From assembly GCA_905234665.1 (NCBI GenBank), contig CAJOIV010000018.1:1-64000 (forward strand): 64,000 bases of DNA, written 5' to 3'. This document shows positions 20,701 through 26,317 of the stretch, in pieces; the stretch's first letter is position 1; each line of letters opens with the position of its first letter. The notes beneath the pieces were generated by a model. That model worked only from the letters and a program-made list of their open reading frames with translations, searched no databases and had not been told where the DNA came from. The position numbers were made by a program, and so were the translations under genes. Source of the stretch: an uncultured Bacteroidales bacterium. GTDB taxonomy: Bacteria; Bacteroidota; Bacteroidia; Bacteroidales; P3.

Positions 20701-21260
20701 CTCTCTTCGAAGCCTTCGGTGTAGGGCAGGGTGGTGATGGCTCTGCATCCGACTATCGTAAGGTGCAGGGTGTCGGTGCTGGCGCAGCCGTTGGTGTCCA
20801 TATAATTATAGGTGTAGGTGCCACTCTCGGCATAGGTGCTGCCGTGCCATGGGTAGGGCATGTCGGAAGTGTCGTACACCACGTTGTGCGTGCCGTGGTT
20901 GACGGTCAGGGTGAGGGTCACCGTGCTGTCGCAGCCCGCCGCGGTCTGTCCATGCCAGACGTGGGTGCCCGAGGTGGTGAAGGTGCTGTCGTGCCAGGTG
21001 TAGCTGTCGCAGGCTGCCTCGGCCACAGTGGTGGTGACGGCGTGGTGGATGGTCAGGTGCAGGGTGGCCACGCTGTCGCAGCCTGCGGCGGTGGTGATGT
21101 GGCGGCTATAGGTGCGTAGGTGGTGCCGCCCCATACATATTGGTCGCAGGCGGTCACATCCTCGCTGCCTGTAATGGTGACGGGGGTGAAGTAGGCCGTG
21201 AAGGTGCTGTCGCGGGTGACGGTGACGGGGCGCGGGTTGGCGGTGTTGCCGTCGTTCCAA
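6555..21260 (-). CDS. giant C10 peptidase-adhesin, middle portion (about 4,820 meaningful codons)
   Basis: In-phase protein runs from about 21110 to about 6640. Domain order: three short two-cysteine modules (about 20760-21110); eight jelly-roll plus fibronectin III units (14790-20750), each opening like LPYTEGFEG and closing with a LDDITV-type strand before the FN3 ATVSWTG and VAYGTGT; two modules (14480-14780); five more jelly-roll/FN3 units (about 10860-14470); two InlB-like repeats (about 10410-10850, SHWAAGITANPYTF, RWSDGVTTNPRTL); two modules (10090-10400); two jelly-roll units (8750-10080); and the first 14 modules of the long C-terminal array (6640-8745). The jelly rolls resemble choice-of-anchor J / cleaved-adhesin domains of gingipain-type proteins. 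Function inferred: an extended surface adhesin or glycan-binding fibre. Confidence 0.8.
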   Translation of the reverse strand: MERRQHRQPAPRHRHPRQHLHGLLHPRHHYRQRGCDRLRPICMGRHHLRTYSRHITTAAGCDSVATLHLTIHHAVTTTVAEAACDSYTWHDSTFTTSGTHVWHGQTAAGCDSTVTLTLTVNHGTHNVVYDTSDMPYPWHGSTYAESGTYTYNYMDTNGCASTDTLHLTIVGCRAITTLPYTEGFEESTTGTAANPVFDVDCWQRHNNATTYIGYPFVATGSMAHGGSNMLNWSNNTGSSYGSNIVLVMPQVNTASHAINTLRLRFWARTSNNQTTGELQVGVMTDPDDTSTFQQVGTLSHSGVTWTEQIFDFFSYTGTGSYIALRTQYPTSNWTLYLDDFTIEVQPACPIPNNIAASAVTANSATLTWQGTGNSYTVYYGTGTNTTTMDSRTVYDDSVTLTGLSSYTTYNVYIVSHCTGGSSSGLSQMYTFQTECNMVSTLPFTEGFEGYTSGSFTLPCWKHYSINNYPSVTTTSHTGSRGLYWYRAANTERQYIVMPGFIFDVNTLEVRFWGRTSSSSYHPAFEVGVMDSPTDTASFVSVGTINVEGSTWVEYIQPLSYYTGTGHYIALRSAFNTIAAAYLDDITVDVAPTCATPIDVTVSNITSHTATVSWTGLIDNYVVAYGTGTDPDAMDSMTANSSTVTLTGLAANTTYNLFVRSVCSGDRSTWSPMVSFSTECELLEMPYVEGFESYNTTGSSNNNFSVDCWHRFSNGTTYYSPYVGNSTVCRHAGNRGLYWNMANNTSYGTSQYVVLPGLDTSFYPMSRHQLSFWARANTSTQRPVFIVGVMSDPYDTMTFVPVDTLNITSTAWTEYTFTFESYTGNGRNIAICARANGGWVAGMDDLKVSIVPICFPPTSVASNNVTSTGATITWNGGNGIGFRVAYGTGTDPATMDSIVVMSGNNTTLTGLLPMTTYNVYIQPICATERGEWSTVYSFTTGCGLIATLPYTWGFEGCPTGTSETPNADFGLPCWTHLNNGSRWTGSPYISGNLNHTGTRALYWETNPYVTNSQWPRTTAVVLPALDPSVDVSGLRLKFWANRVSDASRAVPTFRIGVMTNPNNINTFTQVATIIAETNGWAEYYADFYAYTGTGHYIAIRADGPTQNNYYLTWTAYMDDVTLELSPSCIAPTDVTVSGITPTTATVAWSDPVPGQTVHQVAYGTGTTPDGMTTVNVTTGSSRQLTGLAPNTTYNVFVRALCGGNDNSEWTPMTTFVTPCTLISSLPYTENFDSYTSFPIDCWNRLNNGTWSSFPSLDANNTHSGNRCINWNALNSVDGGTYQAVVMPAVDVNIYPMNTLRLRVWARKGSGNGTLQVGIMTDPGNINTFTQVGTISPSDIDNYIEYIIPFSSYTGSGQYVALRAVSPGSTDYWNYAWQAWTDDFTLEVIPSCLEPTGLAASGITDTSATLTWSGSATTYEVAYGTTTTLADMTSITATGHSVQITGLANNTLYYAYIRAICSASDTSAWTSTPVSFRTQCPATIHVPYNESFETYTTGSTAITVPCWDFTMIGSASYQDPSNYPLIQRTLAHTGNYSLALTGDAITQLPATDTALNLLQIKLWVRKGNSDADNKLEVGVMHGTTFFPIDTLDVVPNTYVENTVYLAGYSGNSRVIAFRNTCRDNYTYSPFLIDDIEVTFLPSCLAVQNVHATNITPSTLTIDWSDMRPATSWEIEYGPTGFTLGHGATMTVNSHPATLTGLFPGTEYSFRVRTFCGDNGNSEWSDVSTAITDCGLTNVPYMQDFDNVPSSSYNLAGFLPPCWEGYTNGTSNTYLPHVVTGGTSYQFAVAYNGLCLISGNGNYGTVKVVRLPQFAQPINTLAVKFWSRKENANYGTLSVGYLTGDNMATDYVPVATIASSTTGTFDSVEFTNVPATAQYIAFRWECTGTWYACGLDNVEVYIPSATPCDTPTGLQATAVNSSSATLTWNGNATGYIVAYGLGNTPENMQTVTVNDTTVTLTGLTGYTTYNVYVRSDCGDGNLSLWSTMATFHTDCALITSLPYTEGFEGSTLSYFDVACWNRIYTNNYPYPMVNGSANFIHTGSRSIQWMNFNNSTQYVVLPGLDNTVIATNGTKLTFWAKSSSANVSPSITVGVMTDANDTTTFTPVTAVTVAGTEWVQYTAYLSNYTGNGIYITLRGSSIGGGRTWIAYLDDFAIEEAPNCSTVLPVVTTTTACDSYTWHGTAYSASGSYTFDTLLLGICPRTDTLHLTIHHGTHNSVTETVAESYTWHGTTYTTTGVYTYNYTNDDGCPSTDTLHLTVDLYAPVLVNETHPFYDGFEGNILCWQLFNGNLTNKWYRGSAAHSTGYNAIYISNDNGTSNAYTTSNATSAVFATKKFILPAGHFYFSYDWRCNAEADYDYMRVYLVPANTTFTAGTLPTGVSITGTPSGWRVLDRGSQMNQTTSWGNYTAEVNITDSAVYQVVFLWYNDSYVGSQPPAAIDEVRFVKSDCLRPTNVALQSVGTGTATLSWTGTAASYQVAYGTTPTLADMDTLTVTGNTATLTGLAHTTTHYAYVRSLCNDEQSAWSTVLSFRTACGPIALPYSYGFEDATASGSNGAINECWHKGSSTPNSYNYPYPYSYYSHDGYYAMYMVAEASYYSYIVLPQFDNPVNRTQLTFWGRAAGNSYASTVEIGVVTNPSDITTFQPYETFTIPNTGVLQWYCDTVMFDTYQGNGQYIAIRLQGGGNARCYLDDFTVEAMPECSGVRNIAVTGTTANSISLSWHETGAATSWGIEYGPQGFAQGSGTTVTVTDTTATLTGLTNDTWYDIYIHSDCVHATSRAQRISAQTDCGRMAIPFLEDFNGYTGSNSNSPISRCWYKCYSQGNDQNSYPMFTYYSGDNSDYFLYFLSTRYYYSYLVLPSMQGNIHDQMLRFKVKTSGGTSANIQVGVVTTATNFNTFQQVQQFTRNTDNEWTIVNVPFNNLSGTNYRIAIVSPRLTGSGSQSQAFYVDDIEVVPIPDCNAPASLAAGSITTTSATLSWSAAQGISRYRVVYTPHGDYDSSYRVTVDSVAATSLPLTGLQMGTTYDVEVYSLCITGSLSTAATTTFSTSCSAHSVPFTENFDHGSGTHVSPCWNNGFYGSATSTYPTVSTANPNYEGDKALLFFSSSNSMYSYAILPELDDTLSLLQFKLQARTGNGNNPNAPLQIGTVASSANITTFQTVQSIQLNNNWQYYTVPLTSVTDNSRRLAIRYQLNGGQGQAGNVLVDDIIVERIPACDGPTRVTADRIVYNGARLHWPAATGIASYSLEYGPSGFTPGQGTQVTGITDTAYTLTGLTPATAYSVYLWAACNSWSQSSMVTTAFSTGCLEELPYAYGFENLTNQPNGTVTGVPCWILNENAQVQRNQYTSGYAGEGTARMRFNISNASAYAVMPKLDDTISNLYMTLQVNIPNSYNSSETASLVVGVVSNPYDFTTFIPVDTLTPTATDTWESHTVNFSHVVDNSNSYYIAFYSTNDSWYNSYVFFDDIRVMRIAPFNIDLTVAEPARGTVAVNGVTTNHAQAMAGSDVTLTATANHGYTFSHWAAGITANPYTFVMPDHDVTYNHIVFSLNTYTVTVLSNDTTLGTVTGGGSYDYLDTATLTATPIGNYNFLRWSDGVTTNPRTLIVTDDTTLTALFQNDCPVGTDTTIAACDSYTWNDTPYTATGVYTHDRSTAQCTVVDTLHLTVNHSTHNVVYDTAELSYTWHDSVYTATGVYTYDYTNTDGCASSDTLHLVIDPTLPVLVDEEHPFFDDFEAGLRWTFTNNPSTNAWYYGTAAPHTGTHSVYISNDNGVSNNYSWTLDDNNNYCPAAYTSKRFILRQGAYSFSYDWRANGSFNNDYLRVFLVPDAEVLPSNGQIPTSWIALDGNTALFGQTVWNYHAAQINVTNPGIYKMVFFWRNTVQLFGEGHNPPAAVDNVSIVKTTCTPPTNLQNSNTTTTATTLAWAGTGTRFTVAYGIASSPLDMDTLSVTGNSVRITNLSPSSYYHVFVRKWCDASQASAWSEMFTFNTGCGPMTELPITESFESCGVLSNPGSIPFNLNCWNILSNNSTTAPDITIRTEAGYAHSGNNLMDFPIFSNSDYYIVLPQIDTHYHALNNLYLSFWAFPNGRNRNTPAKLAVGVMDSPTDTGSFTPVDTLELFVNVVNNIYRPGEFGINLRPYQGSGSCIALRPVYYNENKSILLDDIIVDYMPANADTTVVACGSYTWGDSTYTTSGIYSRMHLFHAIPVYDTLRLTIHPATTSSETLAACDSYTWHGTTYIASGTYTFDTLNANGCDSTATLHLTVNHSTTNSESLAVCDNYTWHGTRYTASGDYTYNYTNAEGCASTDTLYLTVNHSTTSDTTATACDSFTWRDSIYTSSTRATSITTNAVGCDSTVTLHLTVNRSTHDSFRQTACDSYTWHGTPYTTSGIYTNDYTNAAGCASTDTLHLTVNYSNTGIDTQTACESYRWINGVTYTSSTNTPTFTFTNHHRCDSVVTLNLTINYHSSEVDSYTACDSFSFRGNMYTLSGTYFFDTVNDEGCSHFIELRLTVNHSTHDNYYQNSCGSYTWNGTTYTTSGTYTYNYTNAERCASTDTLHLVIDQHTDTAFHVTACDGYRWNDSLYTQSGVYTYNYSTAGSTCTNVDTLYLTVNHSATVTITDTACDSYTWHDSTYTFPFPNVHGYYYPWPITATYVTTTVAGCDSVETLRLTLNRSVTGADIVTACDRYTWINGITYTTSNYNTSNYTLAAANGCDSVVTLYLTLNHSTTGDTTATACDSFDWRGTNYTSTTSATSTTTNAAGCDSVVTLHLTVNYSTAGDTVATACDRFTWRDSSYTSSTSATSITSNIAGCDSTVTLHLTIYDAAASDIYDTACESYIWADSPNSQIYTESGDYTLTGQTIHGCDSIVTLHLTPRRLLPARMRHLRVARHGLHRHGHLSL

Positions 21261-24200
21261 TGGCTGAACTGGTAGCAGGCGGTGGGGAAGGCGCGGAGGG
21301 TGGCCGTGGCGTTGTAGTTGCGCGTGCTGCTGCCGCTCACGGTGCCTTGCGTGCTGTCGGACGTGAGGGCGGTGATGTGGTAGCGCGCCCAGCGCAGCTC
21401 GATGTCGTCGACATAGCTGTAATAGCTGTTGTTGCCATAGTAGCGGAAGGCCACATATTTGGTGCCCAGGGGCACTTCGCAGCTGTAGGTGCTCCAGGTG
21501 CCGCTGTTGTTGGGTACCTCCATCCAGGTGGTGAAGTTCTCGGGGTTGTTGCCCGTGGTCGAGTAGCCCACCCAGAGGTTGTTGTTCTGGTTGTAGTTAC
21601 TGTAGTGGAACGACATCTGCATGGGTGCGGCGCAGGAGAGCTCGCGCGAGACGGCATACTGGTAGTAGCCGTCGTTGCAGCGGTAGTAGCTGCTGAAGCG
21701 CAGTGAGTGGCTGTTGTTGTACGAGGTAGTGGTGCTGACGGAGGTGGTGATAATGATGGCGTTGTTCTCGCAGGGGTAAATGGTGCGCCAGCAGCCCAGG
21801 TCGTTCTCGAAATTCTCGGTGAAGGGGTTCGTGGTGGTGATGGTGTAAGGAGTGCAGGGCGTGGCAATCTCCACGGGTCCTATCCAGGCCGTCGAGGCGT
21901 TGTTGGCGCATACGGCACGCACGTAGGCCTGGTACACCGTGTTGGGCGAGAGACCCGTCAGGGTGTGGCTGGTGCCGGTGGCACTCACGAGGGCCATGGT
22001 ACTCACGTCGGTGCCCGTACCGTAAGCCACCTGGAAGTTGTCGCCATTGCCCGCCCAGGCCAGCGTGGCGGAGGTGGCATGTATCTCGGCGAGATGCAGG
22101 TTGTTGGGCTCGGCACAGGAGGGGCGTGTGATGCTCACATTGTCCACGGCTGCCGGCGGGTTGGTGCCGGTGTTGGCATCTGTCACCCACAGGAAGAGCA
22201 TGACATAGTCGCCCGAGTCGGGGAAGGCCACGTCGGCCTCGAAGTGCTGCCAGCTGTTGACCATGTTCTTGCACTGGCTGCTGTCGGCGGATATCCATCC
22301 TGCGGGCGTGGCGTTGGCAAAGGCCGAGGTGGAGGTGCCGCCGTTGGGCAGGGTGGTGCCGGCGACGACATTGGTGCTTCCCGGAGCAAAGAAGACACGC
22401 ATGTAGTCGTAGTTGGTCCCGTTGTTGGCTCTCTCACCGTAGGCGCGCCAGTCGTAGGCCACATGGTAAGTGCCGCCCTTCAGGGCAAAGAGTTTGGTGG
22501 CGTAGGTCACGCCGCTGGCATTGTTGTTGTAGGTGTTGCTCACACCGCCGTCGTTAGAGATGTAGATGGCACGGCTGCCACCGTCGACCACGGCGGTACC
22601 CCAGTACCATTTGTTGGTGCGGTCGCCGTTGACCATAGCCCATGCACGTGCGCCCTCGAAGTCTTCGTTGAAGGGGTGCGTCTCGTCGACCACCACGGGC
22701 AGGCAGGGCGTGGTGAAGGTGGCCATGCCGCTCCAGGCGCTGTAGACATCCCCGCCGCAGACGGAACGCACATAGACGTGATAGTCCGTATTGCCGGTCA
22801 GGCCCGTGAGGGTGACGGTGGTGTCGGTGGCGGTGAGGGTGTCCATCAGGTCGGGGTTGTCGCCCGTGCCGTAGGCCACGGTGTACTGCGAGTTGGATGA
22901 ACGCCAGGTGATGGTGGCTGAGGTGGGATGGATGTTGCTGGCCATCACGTCGGTGGGACGGCCGCAATAGGTTCTCTGTATCGAGACGTTGTCGATGCCG
23001 GCAGGAGGCATGGTGCCCACGCTGTTGTCGTCAATCCACACGAACACCAGCTTGTAGTTGCCAGCCACGGTGATGTTGGCTTCGGCGGTGTAGGCCTGCC
23101 ATGTCGTTACGAGGTTCTTCTTGCTGGCGCCGTCAAGGGCTATCCAGCCGTTGGGAACGGCGGTGGTGTAGCTGTTGGTGTTGCCGTTGGAGCCGTTGGG
23201 CAGGAGGTTGGGCGTGAAGGTGGCGTTGGCGGGAGCCAGGAATACGCGCAGGTAGTCGTAGTTGTTCTCACCGTAGGCGCGCCAGTCGTAGCCGACGTAG
23301 TACATGCCAGGGCTCATCGCGAAGAGCTTGCTGGCGTACACCACCGACCGTTGCGTGATGTCGTAGCTGTAGGTCTGGCCGCGGTCGGTGGAGATGTAGA
23401 GGGCGTGTGTGCCGCCGTTGCTTGTGGCAGTGCCATAGGCCCAGCGGTTGGGGCATTCGCCGTTCTCCAGATACCAGGTGAAATCGTCTTCGAAGGTCTC
23501 AAAATACGGATGCAGCGAGTCCACCGTCACGGCGGGGGCCGGCGTGATGGTCAGGTGCAGCGTGTCGGCACTCGCGCAACCATGCAGGTCGAGGTAGTGG
23601 TAGGGGAACGCGCCCGTCTCGAAGTAGAGCGAGTCGTGCCACGTGTAGGTGTTCACGGCCGTGACGCTGTAGTTGTTGTGGGTGCTGTGGTAGATGGTCA
23701 GGTTCAGCGTCATGATGAGGGGACACCCGCCGTCGACCGTCAGGGTGTCGTAGGCGTCGTTGGTGTTCTCGTAATAGGTCACGCCGTTGCTCCAGGTGTA
23801 TTCGTCGCAGGCCTCCACATACTGGTTGCGGTACTCCGTGGTGCAGGGCAGGATGGTGAGGTGCAGCGTGTCGGCGCTGGCGCAGCCGTAGGCGTTGGTG
23901 TAGTTGTAGACGTGCGTGCCGCTCACGGTGTAGATGGAGTCGTGCCAGATGTAGCGGCCCGTCTCGGTGACGGTTGAGCTGTTGTGGGTGGCATGGCGTA
24001 TCATCACGGTACGCATGATGATGCTGTCGATGCCCGACAGCGCCGTGTAGACCAGGCGGTAGGTGCCTGTCGTGGTGATGGTGCGCGTGCCGTTGTTGTC
24101 GGTGATGGTGTAGCTGTCGCAGACGATGGTGTCGTCATATACTACCACCGAGTCGGTACTCTCCGTTTCGGAGAAGAAACTGATGTCGTCGAGCACCACG

Positions 24201-26113
24201 CCGTAGCCGTAGTTGAGGTGTCCCTCGAAGGCCACCTGGTAGGTGTTGGTGGTGTTGGGCAGGGTCACCGTGTCGCGCTGCCAGTTGGCGATTTCCTCTG
24301 TGTAGGAAGTCAGCAGGTTCCAGTCGGCGGTGGGCGAGGTGCGGTAGTAGACATAGAGGTAGTCCACGTCGCTGCTCCAGTTGGCCTGGGCGTGCCCGAA
24401 AGCCATCTTGTGGGTGACGTTGGCGCTGTACTCGCTGTTGCTGTTCTGGCCTTGTCCCAGCAGCATCATCGGGGATATGAGCCGGGTCACGGCCCCGTAC
24501 CCGTTGGCCTGCAGACGCAGGTTGTAGCTGCCCGACAAGGCTCCCGAGGGATGGTTGTTGTTGTAGCCTCCTGAGGCTTGGGTCCAGAGCACACTCCCGT
24601 TCACCTGCTCCTGTGTCCAGTAGGTGGGCACGCCGTTCTCGCAGTCAATCAGCGCGGGGGCCGGCTGCGGGTTGGCCAAGGTGGTGAAGGAGGCCACCTC
24701 GGTCCATGTCGAGTAGTTGCTACCGGCGACAGTGCGCACGGCCACGCTGTATTGCGTGTAGGGCGACAAGCCGCTGAGGGCCTTGCTGTTGCCGCTGGCG
24801 GCGGTGGCCACGGTGTAGGTCGAGCTGTTGTTGATATTGAAGCTGGAGGTGGGGCCATAGGCCACCTGCACCTGCGTGGTGCCTGCGTTGTTGGGGTTCA
24901 CCCATGAGACGGTGGCGGTGGTGGTGTTGACTCCCGTCACCTGCACTCCCGCAGGCATCATCAGCGGCATGTTGTTGGGGTAGATGCCCATGATGGCGCC
25001 TTGGCTGATGTTGTATCCCAGAGCGTTGGGGTCGACTGCCGACAGGGAATAGAAGCCGTCGCTGCTGCCTCCCCAACCCAGGTTGAAATGGAAGTTGGTG
25101 TCGCTGTCGTAGCCGTCGCAGATGAAGCAGTGGCCGCCGCCGTCGCTGGAACCGCGATAGATGATGGGCCGGCCGGCGTTCAAGTCGTTCATCAGCATCT
25201 GCTTCCATTGCAGGTCGCTGTAGCTCGACATATAGTCGCCTTGCAGCGAGTTGTTGAATCCGAAGTAGTTGAAGAGGGCACATTCGGCTGTGTACCAGCT
25301 TGCCACGCGTCCGATGGTGGTGGCGCCGCTGCCAGAGGGACTATAGTCCATCTCGACAGCCACTCCGCAGTGGTACATCAGGGTGGCCACGGCGTTGATT
25401 TCCGTCGCCGTGCTGGAAGAGGTGAGTTGGACAGGCATGTGGGTCCAGTCGTAGGTCGTGGCGCCGAAGTTGGCACTCTGCGTGCCATAGTCATTGTGGG
25501 TGTAGCTGTGGCTGCCGGTGCCCTGCACGGGCCGGTTCCAGTACTTCATCAATTGGGCCATGGCGGTGGCCACGCAGCCCGTCACCGAACGTTCGTTGGC
25601 AGTGCTGTCGTAGGGGCACAGGTTGTTGTAGCGGGGCGACTGGTTCCAGCGCGTCGCCACCAAGGCCCCCACCACGGGATGGGTCGCCATCTCGCGGTCG
25701 CCGTCGAGGAGGCGCTGCCACTGGGGGTTGGTGCCGAGGCCAGCCTCGCGGCCGCGCCCTATCTGCTGCTCGTATTCCCGCAGCCAGCTCTCCACATGGG
25801 CGGGCATGCCCTCCACCGCGAAGTCGTTCTCGGCGGAGTAGCCCAGGATGGGACGGGCACAGTCGTCGGCCGACACCAGCACAAAGCCTCTCCCCGAGGG
25901 GGTCCCCTCGATGCGGAAGACATAGAAGCCTGTGAAGGTTGTCTGCGACGTGATGTCGGTCACGCGGTTCACCTTCTGGGTCTTGTCGTAGAGACCGCTG
26001 ATGCGCACATAGCGGTCGGCCACCTTGCGGGCCTTGGCGGCATCCACAGGCGCGGCCTGCATTCCGACGATTCCCAAAAGCATTAAGGCAACGAAAATAC
26101 TGAACTTTCTCAT
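21053..26113 (-). CDS. giant C10 (streptopain-family) peptidase-adhesin, N-terminal portion
   Basis: The start is ATG at 26111-26113: it begins a clean signal peptide (MRKFSIFVALMLLGIVGMQA) that matches the sister giant gene, whereas longer reads add an untypical leader. Residues about 26-150 are a Spi-like propeptide (VLVSADDCARPILGYSAEND). Residues 150-380 are the C10 peptidase: catalytic Cys180 in SVTGCVATAMAQLMKYW, His328 in GGGHCFICDGYDSD, and Asn344 in NFHFNLGWGGSSDGF, where the usual Trp after Asn is Leu. Then come one FN3, a jelly-roll domain, four short two-cysteine modules (23530-24150), further jelly-roll/FN3 pairs (21460-23520) and an InlB-like repeat. The frame breaks near 21110 inside a module. 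A secreted cysteine protease is expected; activation would need propeptide cleavage. Confidence 0.88.
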   Translation of the reverse strand: MRKFSIFVALMLLGIVGMQAAPVDAAKARKVADRYVRISGLYDKTQKVNRVTDITSQTTFTGFYVFRIEGTPSGRGFVLVSADDCARPILGYSAENDFAVEGMPAHVESWLREYEQQIGRGREAGLGTNPQWQRLLDGDREMATHPVVGALVATRWNQSPRYNNLCPYDSTANERSVTGCVATAMAQLMKYWNRPVQGTGSHSYTHNDYGTQSANFGATTYDWTHMPVQLTSSSTATEINAVATLMYHCGVAVEMDYSPSGSGATTIGRVASWYTAECALFNYFGFNNSLQGDYMSSYSDLQWKQMLMNDLNAGRPIIYRGSSDGGGHCFICDGYDSDTNFHFNLGWGGSSDGFYSLSAVDPNALGYNISQGAIMGIYPNNMPLMMPAGVQVTGVNTTTATVSWVNPNNAGTTQVQVAYGPTSSFNINNSSTYTVATAASGNSKALSGLSPYTQYSVAVRTVAGSNYSTWTEVASFTTLANPQPAPALIDCENGVPTYWTQEQVNGSVLWTQASGGYNNNHPSGALSGSYNLRLQANGYGAVTRLISPMMLLGQGQNSNSEYSANVTHKMAFGHAQANWSSDVDYLYVYYRTSPTADWNLLTSYTEEIANWQRDTVTLPNTTNTYQVAFEGHLNYGYGVVLDDISFFSETESTDSVVVYDDTIVCDSYTITDNNGTRTITTTGTYRLVYTALSGIDSIIMRTVMIRHATHNSSTVTETGRYIWHDSIYTVSGTHVYNYTNAYGCASADTLHLTILPCTTEYRNQYVEACDEYTWSNGVTYYENTNDAYDTLTVDGGCPLIMTLNLTIYHSTHNNYSVTAVNTYTWHDSLYFETGAFPYHYLDLHGCASADTLHLTITPAPAVTVDSLHPYFETFEDDFTWYLENGECPNRWAYGTATSNGGTHALYISTDRGQTYSYDITQRSVVYASKLFAMSPGMYYVGYDWRAYGENNYDYLRVFLAPANATFTPNLLPNGSNGNTNSYTTAVPNGWIALDGASKKNLVTTWQAYTAEANITVAGNYKLVFVWIDDNSVGTMPPAGIDNVSIQRTYCGRPTDVMASNIHPTSATITWRSSNSQYTVAYGTGDNPDLMDTLTATDTTVTLTGLTGNTDYHVYVRSVCGGDVYSAWSGMATFTTPCLPVVVDETHPFNEDFEGARAWAMVNGDRTNKWYWGTAVVDGGSRAIYISNDGGVSNTYNNNASGVTYATKLFALKGGTYHVAYDWRAYGERANNGTNYDYMRVFFAPGSTNVVAGTTLPNGGTSTSAFANATPAGWISADSSQCKNMVNSWQHFEADVAFPDSGDYVMLFLWVTDANTGTNPPAAVDNVSITRPSCAEPNNLHLAEIHATSATLAWAGNGDNFQVAYGTGTDVSTMALVSATGTSHTLTGLSPNTVYQAYVRAVCANNASTAWIGPVEIATPCTPYTITTTNPFTENFENDLGCWRTIYPCENNAIIITTSVSTTTSYNNSHSLRFSSYYRCNDGYYQYAVSRELSCAAPMQMSFHYSNYNQNNNLWVGYSTTGNNPENFTTWMEVPNNSGTWSTYSCEVPLGTKYVAFRYYGNNSYYSYVDDIELRWARYHITALTSDSTQGTVSGSSTRNYNATATLRAFPTACYQFSHWNDGNTANPRPVTVTRDSTFTAYFTPVTITGSEDVTACDQYVWGGTTYAPIAATSPPPQAATAWPPCT
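24974..26038 (-). other. Spi propeptide plus C10 peptidase domain
   Basis: Covers residues about 26-380 of the giant protein. The order propeptide, Cys180, His328, Asn344, GWGG matches the streptopain/interpain arrangement. All residues needed for a Cys-His dyad are present; the Trp-to-Leu change at 345 is the only oddity seen. Confidence 0.85.
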
Positions 26114-26214
26114 GAGTCTATGGGTTTTATTGTCTTGTTCCATTACTATAATATGTGTGTTTCTTTCTGATGCACAATGGGATATGCCATCCCGTAGGAC
26201 GGCAGTATCCAACG

Positions 26215-26245
26215 CAAATATACACTTTTTTTCTTACCCAACAAG
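26215..26245 (-). promoter_or_regulatory. promoter of the giant C10 peptidase-adhesin gene
   Basis: On the minus strand TATATTTG (complement of 26215-26222) fits TAnnTTTG and lies about 100 nt before the start codon. The surrounding AAAGTGTATATTTGC is the same as in the promoter of the sister giant gene. The 185-bp gap between the two giants (26114-26298) holds this promoter, the leader and nothing else I can name. Confidence 0.6.
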
Positions 26246-26281
26246 CTTTTTGTTGAAAACTTGTTGATAACCCTGCTATTT

Positions 26282-26317
26282 TACCGCAGGACAATCTTCT
26301 ACCGCAGGACAATCTTC
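26282..26317. repeat. 18-bp perfect tandem duplication over the stop of the second giant gene
   Basis: TACCGCAGGACAATCTTC occurs at 26282-26299 and again at 26300-26317. It duplicates the last codons (KIVLR). The frame ends at a TAG created at the junction (26299-26301); the original TAA would be at 26281-26283. Confidence 0.9.

Larger units (their letters stand above)
4613..26113 (-). other. whole locus of the giant T9SS-exported C10 peptidase-adhesin (about 7,167 codons if the frame breaks are repaired)
   Basis: Start (26113) and stop (4613) are in the same reading frame: 21,501 nt is exactly 7,167 codons. The middle 14.5 kb lies in another frame because two deletions relative to neighbouring modules (10 nt near 21110 and 5 nt near 6638) add up to 15 nt. 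Domain content is continuous across both breaks, from signal peptide and peptidase to sorting domain, so I read this as one gene. As written in this sequence, translation would stop at 21053 and yield a peptidase without a sorting domain. Whether the breaks are real or assembly errors cannot be decided here. Confidence 0.7.

Noticed and set aside
10125-23977. Plus-strand open frames opposite the middle of the giant (for example 10125-11219, 12663-13979, 18336-19742, 22928-23977)
   Set aside because: Same low-complexity composition; no start signals; the minus strand has continuous recognised domains.
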